Below, piece by piece: positions 1-5,281 of a DNA stretch of 5,519 nt. Position 1 is the first letter of the stretch. Each line of letters starts with the position of its first letter. Source of the stretch: Paracoccaceae bacterium (GTDB lineage Bacteria > Pseudomonadota > Alphaproteobacteria > Rhodobacterales > Rhodobacteraceae); the NCBI GenBank assembly GCA_003551745.1, contig PUNI01000080.1, positions 1 to 5,519 on the forward strand, read 5' to 3'. Made by a program: the position numbers and the translations under genes. The notes under the pieces are model-generated. The model worked only from the letters and a program-made list of their open reading frames with translations. It was not told the DNA's origin and made no database searches.

Positions 1-954
1 ACCGGCGGGTCCATCCGCCAGCCCGCGGCCTTCACCGGCACCGTGGGGCTGAAGCCCACCTACGGGCGCTGCTCGCGCTGGGGGATCGTCGCCTTCGCTT
101 CCTCGCTCGACCAGGCCGGGCCGATGACGCGCTCGGTGCGCGATGCGGCGATCATGCTGGCCGCGATGGCGGGACATGACCCGAAGGATTCCACCTCGGC
201 CGATCTGCCGGTGCCGGATTATGAAGCGATGCTGACCGGCGACATCCGCGGCCGCCGCATCGGCATTCCGGCGGAATACCGGATGGACGGCATGCCGGCC
301 GAGATCGAGGCGCTCTGGGCTCAGGGCGCCGACTGGCTGCGCGACGCCGGCGCCGAGATCGTCGAGATCAGCCTGCCGCACACGAAATACGCGCTGCCGG
401 CCTATTACGTGATCGCGCCCGCCGAGGCGTCGTCGAATCTCGCCCGCTATGACGGGGTGCGCTACGGCTATCGCGCGAAGCTGGCGCAGGGCGACGGCAT
501 CACCGAGATGTACGAGAAGACCCGCGCCGAGGGGTTCGGGGCCGAGGTGAAGCGGCGGGTGATGATCGGCACCTATGTGCTGTCGGCCGGCTTCTATGAC
601 GCCTATTACAACCGCGCGCGGAAGGTGCGCACGCTGATCAAGCGCGATTTCGACCTTGCCTTCGAGGCCGGCGTCGACGCGATCCTGACGCCCGCCACGC
701 CTTCTGCCGCCTTCGGTCTGGGGGCACTGGCCGAGGCCGACCCGGTGCAGATGTATCTCAACGACATCTTCACTGTGCCGGTGAACCTCGCCGGCCTGCC
801 GGGTATCGCGGTGCCGGCCGGGCTCGACGGCGCCGGCCTGCCGCTGGGGCTGCAGCTGGTCGGCCGGCCCTGGGGCGAGGGCGATCTGCTGGCTCTCGCC
901 GATGTGTTGGAGCGCGCCGCGGGCTTCGTTTCCAAGCCCGCGCAATGGTGGTAG
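1..954 (+). CDS. gatA: Asp-tRNA(Asn)/Glu-tRNA(Gln) amidotransferase subunit A, 5'-truncated by window edge
   Basis: GatA is the glutaminase subunit of the cytoplasmic GatCAB complex. It releases ammonia from glutamine, which GatB uses to convert Glu-tRNA(Gln) or Asp-tRNA(Asn) to the amidated form. The frame is open from base 1 (317 residues visible of about 490), so roughly 175 N-terminal residues, including the catalytic lysine and first serine of the Ser-cisSer-Lys triad, lie outside. The window opens on the amidase-signature end TGGSIRQPA; its serine (bases 10-12) matches the family's acyl-enzyme nucleophile. It is followed by [20 protein letters not shown] and the late block [16 protein letters not shown] (near bases 760-810), all typical of GatA rather than of generic amidases. 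The stop is TAG at 952-954. An internal ATG at 43 is not the start, because the conserved signature precedes it. No terminator-like hairpin is seen in the 58 nt before the next gene. The family call is firm; tRNA substrate cannot be told from sequence. Confidence 0.94.
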   Translation, partial: TGGSIRQPAAFTGTVGLKPTYGRCSRWGIVAFASSLDQAGPMTRSVRDAAIMLAAMAGHDPKDSTSADLPVPDYEAMLTGDIRGRRIGIPAEYRMDGMPAEIEALWAQGADWLRDAGAEIVEISLPHTKYALPAYYVIAPAEASSNLARYDGVRYGYRAKLAQGDGITEMYEKTRAEGFGAEVKRRVMIGTYVLSAGFYDAYYNRARKVRTLIKRDFDLAFEAGVDAILTPATPSAAFGLGALAEADPVQMYLNDIFTVPVNLAGLPGIAVPAGLDGAGLPLGLQLVGRPWGEGDLLALADVLERAAGFVSKPAQWW

Positions 955-1012
955 AACCCTCCGCGACACGGGGATGACACCCGGACACGGCCGAGCCACG
1001 GGTTATTCTGCG

Positions 1013-1762
1013 ATGAAACCTCTCCTGCCCCTTCTGGCCTCTGCGGCCCTGATCGCCTGCGCCCCGCCTGCGCCGGAACGGCCACCGTCGGCCTCGGCGC
1101 CGACGGGGGGCTTCGTGCCGGCGCCGCTGGTCCATTCGATCCCGGCCCAGCCGTCGGGCGACCCTGAGGCCCGGCAGATCGCCCAGGCCGCACTGGCCTC
1201 GGTGGCGCCCGGCCGGATGCCGGCGCCCGCCGGGCCGGGTGAGGCCGGGGCGCAGGGCGGCGTCGGCGCGCCGCTGCAGGCGCCCATGCAGTCCGGGCCG
1301 CTGACCGGAATGGCCGAAAACGGGGCCCTCGCGCCCGGGCCTGCGACGGATGGGGCCGCCGGCACCGGGACAGCGCTGACGCGCGACGAGGTGCTCGACA
1401 TGGACACGGCCCGCGCCACCCGCGACGCCGAGCGCGAGGCCTTCGAGCGGCGCCGCGCCACCTTCGAGGAGGTGGCGCCCACAGCCCTGCCGGAACGCCC
1501 CGACGAGGCGCCCAACATCGTCGCCTATGCCCTGCGCACCTCGAACCGGGTGGGCGAACAGGTCCATCGCCGCTCGGCCCTGAGCCTTCAGAACACCTCC
1601 CGCAACTGCGCGCAGTTCTCCAGCCCGAACGACGCGCAGGAGGAGTTCCTGCGCCGCGGCGGACCGGAACGCGACCCCCTGAACCTCGATCCCGACGGCG
1701 ACGGCTTCGCCTGCGGCTGGGATCCCGAGCCCTTCCGCGCCGCCGCCCGCGCCGGCGACTGA
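1013..1762 (+). CDS. Lipoprotein with C-terminal Excalibur-like calcium-binding motif
   Basis: Predicted 249-residue secreted lipoprotein of unknown function. From ATG 1013 it begins MKPLLPLLASAALIAC: a short basic n-region, a hydrophobic core and a lipobox (L13-I-A-C16), so signal peptidase II should cut before Cys16. Residue +2 is Ala, which does not suggest inner-membrane retention. Residues 17-120 are a Pro/Ala/Gly-rich, probably disordered linker. Residues 124-153 are charged and likely helical (DAEREAFERRRATFEE). The C-terminus holds an Excalibur-like module: NCAQF at 198-202, an AQEEFL helix, then DPDGDGFAC at 226-234. Asp226/228/230 could form an EF-hand-like Ca2+ loop, and Cys199/Cys234 a disulfide. 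The frame is open further upstream (ATG at 974 and 902), but those starts would bury the signal peptide or overlap gatA. No Shine-Dalgarno is visible before 1013. The amidase gene follows after 10 nt, implying an operon and an envelope role. Domain call fairly firm; role unknown. Confidence 0.85.
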   Translation: MKPLLPLLASAALIACAPPAPERPPSASAPTGGFVPAPLVHSIPAQPSGDPEARQIAQAALASVAPGRMPAPAGPGEAGAQGGVGAPLQAPMQSGPLTGMAENGALAPGPATDGAAGTGTALTRDEVLDMDTARATRDAEREAFERRRATFEEVAPTALPERPDEAPNIVAYALRTSNRVGEQVHRRSALSLQNTSRNCAQFSSPNDAQEEFLRRGGPERDPLNLDPDGDGFACGWDPEPFRAAARAGD

Positions 1763-1772
1763 GGCGGGCGCG

Positions 1773-2441
1773 GTGCGGCTGGTCGAGCGGCCCTCGCCCA
1801 ATCAGGGCGAGCGGCGCGGCGGCGCCCGCCCCGACATGGTGGTGCTCCATTATACCGGGATGCGCGGGCTCGATGACGCGCTCGACCGGCTCTGCGATCC
1901 GGCGGCCGCGGTGTCGGCCCATTACGTCATCGCCGCCGACGGCGCGGTCTTCGCGCTGGTGCCGGAGCGGCGGCGCGCCTGGCATGCCGGTGCCGGCGGC
2001 TGGGGGCCGGTGACCGACGTCAATTCCCGCTCGATCGGGATCGAACTGGTCAACCCGGGCACCGCCCCCTTCCCCGAGCCGCAGATGGCCGCGCTGGAGG
2101 CACTGCTGCCGGGCGTGCTCGACCGCTGGCGCGTGCCGCCGGAACGGGTGATCGGACACGCCTGCATGGCGCCCGAGCGCAAGGACGATCCCGGCCCGCG
2201 GTTCGACTGGCGCCGGCTCGCCCGGCGCGGTCTGGCGATCTGGCCGGAAGCGGCGGAAGCGGCAGACGCGGAGGACTTCGCGGGGAACGCGCGCCGCTTC
2301 GGCTATCCCGAGGCGCGGTCCGAGCGGCTGCTCGCGGCGTTCCGGGCGCGGTTCCGGCCCTGGGCCGAGGGCCCGCTGTCGCCGGCCGACGCAGGCACCA
2401 TGGCCGCGCTCGCCCGGCGCTGGCCCGTTGACCCGGCCTGA
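1773..2441 (+). CDS. N-acetylmuramoyl-L-alanine amidase (Amidase_2, AmiD/AmpD type)
   Basis: Zinc amidase that cleaves the bond between N-acetylmuramic acid and L-alanine in peptidoglycan or its anhydro-muropeptide fragments. 222 residues from GTG 1773; GAGG at 1761-1764, overlapping the preceding stop, lies 8 nt upstream and supports this start, and the opening SPNQGERRGG is usual for the family. The zinc site is complete: His26 (VVLHYTGM), His129 (VIGHACMAPE) and Asp139 (KDDPGP), with Glu91 (GIELVN) and Lys137 as the usual catalytic partners; the His129-Lys137-Asp139 spacing equals that of AmpD His154-Lys162-Asp164. Residues about 163-220 (FGYPEA, LLAAFRARFRP, final helix) resemble the small peptidoglycan-binding tail of AmiD, which the shorter AmpD lacks. 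Unlike the AmiD lipoprotein there is no signal peptide, so it appears cytoplasmic and may act in cell-wall recycling. Co-transcribed with the lipoprotein upstream; rnpB begins 19 nt downstream. AmiD versus AmpD naming is left open. Confidence 0.93.
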   Translation: MRLVERPSPNQGERRGGARPDMVVLHYTGMRGLDDALDRLCDPAAAVSAHYVIAADGAVFALVPERRRAWHAGAGGWGPVTDVNSRSIGIELVNPGTAPFPEPQMAALEALLPGVLDRWRVPPERVIGHACMAPERKDDPGPRFDWRRLARRGLAIWPEAAEAADAEDFAGNARRFGYPEARSERLLAAFRARFRPWAEGPLSPADAGTMAALARRWPVDPA

Positions 2442-2456
2442 GCCAGCCTTTACCTG
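2428..2456 (+). promoter_or_regulatory. Predicted rnpB promoter overlapping the end of the amidase gene
   Basis: TTGACC at 2428-2433 (five of six bases of the -35 consensus) is followed after 16 nt by TTACCT at 2450-2455, or after 17 nt by TACCTG at 2451-2456. Either -10 puts the transcription start at about 2461-2463, the first bases of the RNase P RNA P1 helix. The -35 box is inside the amidase coding sequence (its Val-Asp codons just before the stop). The agreement between predicted start and RNA 5' end is the main support; the -10 itself is only moderately close to consensus. Confidence 0.6.
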
Positions 2457-2460
2457 AAGC

Positions 2461-2864
2461 CTGCGCGGATGGCCGGATGACCGCGCCCCGCTGGCTGCGG
2501 CCTGGGGGGTGAGGAAAGTCCGGACTCCATGAGGCGACGGTGCCGGGTAACGCCCGGCCGGGGCAACCCGAGGGAAAGCGCCACAGAGAACAGACCGCCT
2601 CCCGGCACGCCCGGGCGGCAAGGGTGAAACGGTGGGGTAAGAGCCCACCGCGGACCGGGCAACCGGGACGGCACGGCAAGCCCCACCGGGAGCAATGCCG
2701 CATAGGGGCCTCGCGCGGATGCCTGCAGGCAGGCCCGCAGGGACGCTTCAGCCCGAGAGGCCCGGGTTGGCAGCAGGAGTCCGTCGGCGACGGCGGGCCC
2801 AGATGAATGGTCATCGCCGGGGGAAACCCCGGAACAGAATCCGGCTTACAGGCCATCCGCGCAG
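2461..2864 (+). ncRNA. rnpB: RNase P RNA (M1-type, bacterial type A)
   Basis: Catalytic RNA of ribonuclease P, which with the RnpA protein removes 5' leaders from precursor tRNAs. Its ends are set by a perfect 14-bp P1 helix: 2461-2474 (CTGCGCGGATGGCC) is the exact reverse complement of 2851-2864. Conserved blocks appear in the expected order: GAGGAAAGTCCGG at 2511-2523; ACAGAGAACAGACCGCC from about 2583; AGGGTGAAACGGTG with GGTAAGAGCCCACCG around 2621-2650; GCAAGCCCCACCGGGAGCAA in the specificity domain near 2677-2696; GCATAGG near 2700; and ACAGAATCCGGCTTAC near 2834-2849, which pairs back to the 5' region in P4. At about 404 nt it is a normal type A length. Mature ends may differ by a few bases. 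The 5' end probably comes directly from transcription initiation. No T-rich terminator follows, so the 3' end may be formed by nuclease trimming of a longer transcript. Several open frames cross it on both strands; none is a credible gene. Confidence 0.97.
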
Positions 2865-2891
2865 ATTTCCCGCCTACCCCGCCACGCGGCA

Positions 2892-2900
2892 TGCTAGTGT
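2892..2900 (+). promoter_or_regulatory. Possible extended -10 promoter for the DUF533 gene
   Basis: In the 79-nt gap between rnpB and the DUF533 start, TGCTAGTGT at 2892-2900 fits an extended -10 element (TGN followed by TAGTGT, matching TATAAT at T1, A2 and T6). A start near 2907 would leave a leader of about 37 nt containing the purine-rich GGGGAGA just before the ATG. No convincing -35 box lies at the right distance, which extended -10 promoters can tolerate. Read-through from rnpB is an equal alternative. Confidence 0.35.
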
Positions 2901-2943
2901 CGCGGCGAGTCCGGCATGGGGCCGGGGCGGGGGGAGATCTGAC

Positions 2944-3609
2944 ATGAGTTTCGTGCGCACGCTTGCAACGCTGGCCGCCGGTGTGGCGGCGGCCAAGGGC
3001 TTCGACAAGTTCCGGGACATGGGCGGCGTCGCCGGCGTCCAGAAGGCGCTTCAGGACAACCCGATGGTGGCGAACAACCCGCAGCTGAAGGGGCTGCTCG
3101 ACAGCATGTCGGGCTCGGCGGCGCGCGGCGGCGAGACGGCACAGGCCGGGCTCGCGCAGTTGATGGCCGGGCTCGGCACCGCGGCGGCCACCGGCGCCGG
3201 CGGCGCGGCCGCAATGCTCGATTCGCTGACCGGCAGCAACGCGGCCAGCTCCGCGCTGGAGGACAACGCCAAACTTATGATCCGCGCGATGATCATGGCC
3301 GCCAAGGCCGACGGCCATATCGACGCCGGCGAGCGCGCGCGGATCGAGGCGCATCTGACCGACGCCACCCCGGAGGAACGCGCCTTCGTCGCGGCCGAGA
3401 TGGAGGGCCCGGTCGACGTGATCGGACTCGCGCAGCAGACCGGGGATACTGCGCGCGCGCAGGTCTATTCCGCCGCCGCCAGCATGTGCCGCGGCGACAA
3501 CCCGGCCGAGGCGCAGTTCCTTGCCGCGCTCGGCGGCGCGCTGCAGCTCGATCTCGCCACACGCCAAACGCTGCATGCGGCGCTCGGGATGCCCGCACCG
3601 GTGGCCTGA
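2944..3609 (+). CDS. DUF533 / TerB-like protein (YebE-type)
   Basis: 221-residue protein of the DUF533 family, whose E. coli member YebE has nearly the same length; no biochemical function is established. ATG 2944 is chosen because GGGGAGA at 2931-2937 sits 6 nt upstream and the frame farther upstream runs into rnpB. Residues 1-20 form an Ala-rich amphipathic or weakly hydrophobic helix (FVRTLATLAAGVAAAKGF) that may touch a membrane. Residues 60-100 are low-complexity Gly/Ala. The TerB-like helical core spans about 106-213, starting with EDNAKLMIRAMIMAAKADGH and continuing IDAGERARIEAHL; the acidic AKADGHID..E stretch is the family hallmark and the metal-binding candidate by analogy with TerB. 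The last helix runs to the stop, followed by a GC-rich hairpin at 3621-3639. It is not part of a terABCDE tellurite cluster here, so a tellurite role should not be assumed. Confidence 0.9.
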   Translation: MSFVRTLATLAAGVAAAKGFDKFRDMGGVAGVQKALQDNPMVANNPQLKGLLDSMSGSAARGGETAQAGLAQLMAGLGTAAATGAGGAAAMLDSLTGSNAASSALEDNAKLMIRAMIMAAKADGHIDAGERARIEAHLTDATPEERAFVAAEMEGPVDVIGLAQQTGDTARAQVYSAAASMCRGDNPAEAQFLAALGGALQLDLATRQTLHAALGMPAPVA

Positions 3610-3620
3610 GCATTCCCCGA

Positions 3621-3639
3621 GGCCAGCTGAAGGCTGGCC
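3621..3639 (+). terminator. Hairpin downstream of the DUF533 gene (no T-tract)
   Basis: Perfect 7-bp stem, GGCCAGC at 3621-3627 with GCTGGCC at 3633-3639, and a 5-nt loop TGAAG, 11 nt after the stop codon. The following bases are CGGGCTGCG, with no run of T, so it is not a standard factor-independent terminator. It may protect the mRNA 3' end or act with Rho. Nothing else convincing is seen in 3640-3713. Confidence 0.4.
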
Positions 3640-3713
3640 CGGGCTGCGTGAGGCGGGCCGCGAGCGCTTCTTTCAGCGAGCTTCGACGGCTCACGAAGGG
3701 AGGGCCGGCCCGG

Positions 3714-3742
3714 TTGCTGCCACGGGGCGACCCGCCTAGGCT
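3714..3742 (+). promoter_or_regulatory. Predicted promoter of the GNAT-membrane gene, leaderless arrangement
   Basis: TTGCTG at 3714-3719 and TAGGCT at 3737-3742 are separated by exactly 17 nt. The -10 keeps T1, A2 and T6 of TATAAT; TTG is the best-conserved part of the -35. Only 6 nt (TGGCGC) lie between the -10 and ATG 3749, so transcription would start at or next to the A of the start codon. No Shine-Dalgarno precedes the ATG, as expected for a leaderless mRNA. Confidence 0.6.
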
Positions 3743-3748
3743 TGGCGC

Positions 3749-4909
3749 ATGAGCGACACCGGCCCCTCCGCGCCTGCTGCATCCGGGACCTCGCCGGACG
3801 CCCCTGCGGAACCGGGCGCCGAGCTTCGGCCGGTCCGGCCCGGGGACGCGCCGGCCATCGCGCGGCTGGCCCGGCGGGCTTTCGGCCCGACCGAGGCCGT
3901 CTTCGTGCGCAGCCGCGGCGAGGGCTTCGTGGTCGAGGCTCCCGACGGTCTGGCCGCCGCCGTGCTCCTGCGCGTGATCCCGCTATCCCGCGGGCGCAAG
4001 GCGGGTTTCGTCTCCTGGGTGATGACCGACCCCGACCATCGCGGCCGCGGCCTTGCCTCGGCACTGACGGCACGGGGCGTGGCGCGGCTGGACGAAATGG
4101 GCTGCGAGCGGATCCTTACCGAGATCGAGGGCCACAACACCGGCTCGCAGGGGGTGTTCCGGGGCCTCGGCTTCCACCCGGTCGGCCTGCGCACCCAGAT
4201 CGCGGCCTTCGGGCTGGCCGGCACGGTATCGGTGCATCTGCGCACGAATGTTATCTTCGACCCGGGCCATGACCTCTGGCTTCTCGACGCCGCCCCGGAA
4301 CCGGCGGCCGAAGGTCCGCAGCGCCTCGCCTGCTGGGGCCTCAACGCGGCCTTCGCGCTCATGGCCCTCGGCCTTGGCGGCGGGCTGCTGCTTTCCGGCG
4401 CGCCGAGCTGGCCTTCGGTGATGCAGGCGGCGTTCATGATCCTCGCCGTGGCCGTCACGCTGGGCCTGCGCGAGGCGGTGATGCGCGGCGTCGCCCGGGC
4501 GCACGGCATGCCGGTGCGGTTCCGCGGCTGGGTTGGCGGCTGGGGCATCACGGCGGCGATCGCGCTGCTCTTCGGCAGCCTCTTTCCGCTGCCGGGCAGC
4601 GTCTATCCGGCCGCGCCCGACTGGCGCTATCGCGCCGCGCTACCCGTGCTGGGGCGGGCCGCGCTGGCCGGGACGGCGGCGGTCGCGGCGCTGGTGGCGC
4701 TGGCGCTCTGGACGGTGGCGGCGCTTCCGGACACGCTGGCGGGAGCGTTTGCGGCGAGCCTTCTCGTCATCGGCACGCCGCTGCTCGTCTTCGACGCGGT
4801 GATGGCCTTTCCGCCCTTCCACGCCTTCAACGCGCGCCGCATCCATGACCTGCATCGCGGGCTCTGGGCAGGCATGGCCGCGTTGGCGCTGCTGCTGGTG
4901 CTGTGGTGA
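3749..4909 (+). CDS. GNAT N-acetyltransferase fused to a six-helix, M50 (site-2-protease)-like membrane domain
   Basis: 386-residue two-part protein. After a Pro/Ala/Ser-rich tail (1-23), residues about 25-170 are a GNAT domain: LRPVRPGDAPAIARLARRAF opens the fold, and VMTDPDHRGRGLASAL (91-106) is acetyl-CoA motif A with the R98-x-x-G101-x-A103 loop. GHNTGSQGVFRGLGFHPVG (128-146) is the C-terminal motif. Residues about 198-386 contain about six hydrophobic segments (198-217, 221-240, 263-285, 296-321, 330-350, 371-386). Their order recalls an S2P-type M50 core: REAVMRGVARAHGM (241-254) stands where HExxH would be, followed by FRGWVGGWG and LFPLPGSVYP (279-287), then FPPFHAFN (354-361) where the P-x-LDG motif is expected. 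The first two zinc histidines are Arg241 and Met245, and the LDG aspartate is His358. It is probably an inner-membrane acetyltransferase with a cytoplasmic GNAT head; substrate unknown. Monocistronic, with its own promoter and hairpin. GNAT call firm; M50 relation is inferred. Confidence 0.85.
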   Translation: MSDTGPSAPAASGTSPDAPAEPGAELRPVRPGDAPAIARLARRAFGPTEAVFVRSRGEGFVVEAPDGLAAAVLLRVIPLSRGRKAGFVSWVMTDPDHRGRGLASALTARGVARLDEMGCERILTEIEGHNTGSQGVFRGLGFHPVGLRTQIAAFGLAGTVSVHLRTNVIFDPGHDLWLLDAAPEPAAEGPQRLACWGLNAAFALMALGLGGGLLLSGAPSWPSVMQAAFMILAVAVTLGLREAVMRGVARAHGMPVRFRGWVGGWGITAAIALLFGSLFPLPGSVYPAAPDWRYRAALPVLGRAALAGTAAVAALVALALWTVAALPDTLAGAFAASLLVIGTPLLVFDAVMAFPPFHAFNARRIHDLHRGLWAGMAALALLLVLW

Positions 4910-4948
4910 CCGCCCAGCCGGCCGGGCGTCAGGGCCGGCGGCGGGTTT
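4910..4948 (+). terminator. Likely terminator after the GNAT-membrane gene
   Basis: A GC-rich inverted repeat starts on the base after the TGA stop. GCCGGCC at 4917-4923 pairs with GGCCGGC at 4933-4939 around a 9-nt loop, and CCGCC at 4910-4914 pairs with GGCGG at 4940-4944 after a 2-nt bulge, giving 12 bp. It is followed by GTTT (4945-4948), a short T-tract. The rpmG promoter starts 5 nt later, so separating the two units makes sense. Confidence 0.5.
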
Positions 4949-4952
4949 GGGC

Positions 4953-4980
4953 TTGACTGCCGGGCCGGCGCGGGTAGAAG
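4953..4980 (+). promoter_or_regulatory. Predicted rpmG promoter
   Basis: TTGACT at 4953-4958 (five of six -35 consensus bases) is followed after 16 nt by TAGAAG at 4975-4980 (matching TATAAT at T1, A2, A4 and A5). A start near 4987 gives a leader of about 57 nt with an AGGAG Shine-Dalgarno at 5032-5036, 7 nt before the rpmG ATG. This is the most consensus-like promoter in the window, as fits a ribosomal protein gene. I see no convincing regulatory fold in the leader. Confidence 0.65.
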
Positions 4981-5043
4981 GCGGGCTTCGGGATTCCACG
5001 GAGGCCGCCGAAGGGCCGGGCCGCCGACTGCAGGAGCGAGACC

Positions 5044-5211
5044 ATGGCCAAGCCGACCACCATCAAGATCCGGCTGAACTCGACGGCGGGGACGGGCTTC
5101 TTCTATGTCACCAAGAAGAACGCCCGCACCATGACCGAGAAGATGACGGTGCGGAAATACGACCCCGTCGTGCGAAAGCATGTCGAGTTCAAGGAAGGCA
5201 AGATCAAGTAA
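5044..5211 (+). CDS. rpmG: 50S ribosomal protein L33
   Basis: 55-residue L33 of the large ribosomal subunit, near the tRNA exit region. From ATG 5044 it reads [20 protein letters not shown] and continues [14 protein letters not shown], then [20 protein letters not shown] before Lys and TAA: standard proteobacterial L33 over its whole length. There are no cysteines, so this is the zinc-independent C-minus form, lacking the CxxC ribbons of C-plus paralogues. AGGAG at 5032-5036 lies 7 nt upstream. It has its own predicted promoter and a strong terminator, so it is probably monocistronic. It is not paired here with rpmB (L28), its usual partner in gammaproteobacteria. It sits between two acetyltransferase genes. 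Confidence 0.98.
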   Translation: MAKPTTIKIRLNSTAGTGFFYVTKKNARTMTEKMTVRKYDPVVRKHVEFKEGKIK

Positions 5212-5235
5212 GCCGGCACGTCCGGACCATCTTTC

Positions 5236-5265
5236 AAGGGGCCGTGCCGCCGTGCACGGCCCTTT
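5236..5265 (+). terminator. Factor-independent terminator of rpmG
   Basis: AAGGGGCCGTGC at 5236-5247 pairs with GCACGGCCCTTT at 5254-5265 as a continuous 12-bp stem with one G-T wobble and a 6-nt loop (CGCCGT). The A-T pairs at the base provide the T-tract (TTT at 5263-5265), as in many GC-rich terminators. It begins 24 nt after the rpmG stop. The next gene starts 16 nt beyond, so that gene probably needs its own promoter. Confidence 0.8.
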
Positions 5266-5269
5266 GCCG

Positions 5270-5275
5270 TAGGCG
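5270..5275 (+). promoter_or_regulatory. Possible -10 box for the downstream GNAT gene
   Basis: TAGGCG lies 6 nt before GTG 5282, the same hexamer type and the same distance as TAGGCT before ATG 3749. This would again place the transcription start on the start codon. The expected -35 region (about 5246-5252) falls in the rpmG terminator loop and reads GCCGCCG, a poor match. The AGG could instead be a weak Shine-Dalgarno for GTG 5282 (AGGCG, 6 nt spacing). Confidence 0.3.
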
Positions 5276-5281
5276 CCCCCG

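Noticed and set aside
606..2648. 680-codon open frame on the minus strand
   Set aside because: It lies antisense to gatA, the lipoprotein, the amidase and part of rnpB, all well supported. Its product is Arg/Pro/Gly-rich with no recognisable domain, as expected of a GC-rich shadow frame.
2695..2943. Upstream extension of the DUF533 frame
   Set aside because: The extension reads through the 3' part of rnpB. The conserved protein begins at ATG 2944, which has a purine-rich RBS.
2050..3576. 508-codon open frame on the minus strand across rnpB
   Set aside because: It crosses the whole RNase P RNA and runs antisense to the amidase and DUF533 genes; low-complexity, Arg-rich translation.
2944..3609. 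Tellurite resistance function for the TerB-like gene
   Set aside because: It matches DUF533 better than TerB itself and no other ter genes are present.
3702..3712. GGGCCGGCCC palindrome as an operator or attachment site
   Set aside because: Short G/C-only palindromes are common at this base composition, and no second copy or partner element is seen.
3736..4551. 271-codon minus-strand frame opposite the GNAT-membrane gene
   Set aside because: Shadow frame; the + strand has the GNAT motif A and regular membrane helices, while the minus product has no family features.
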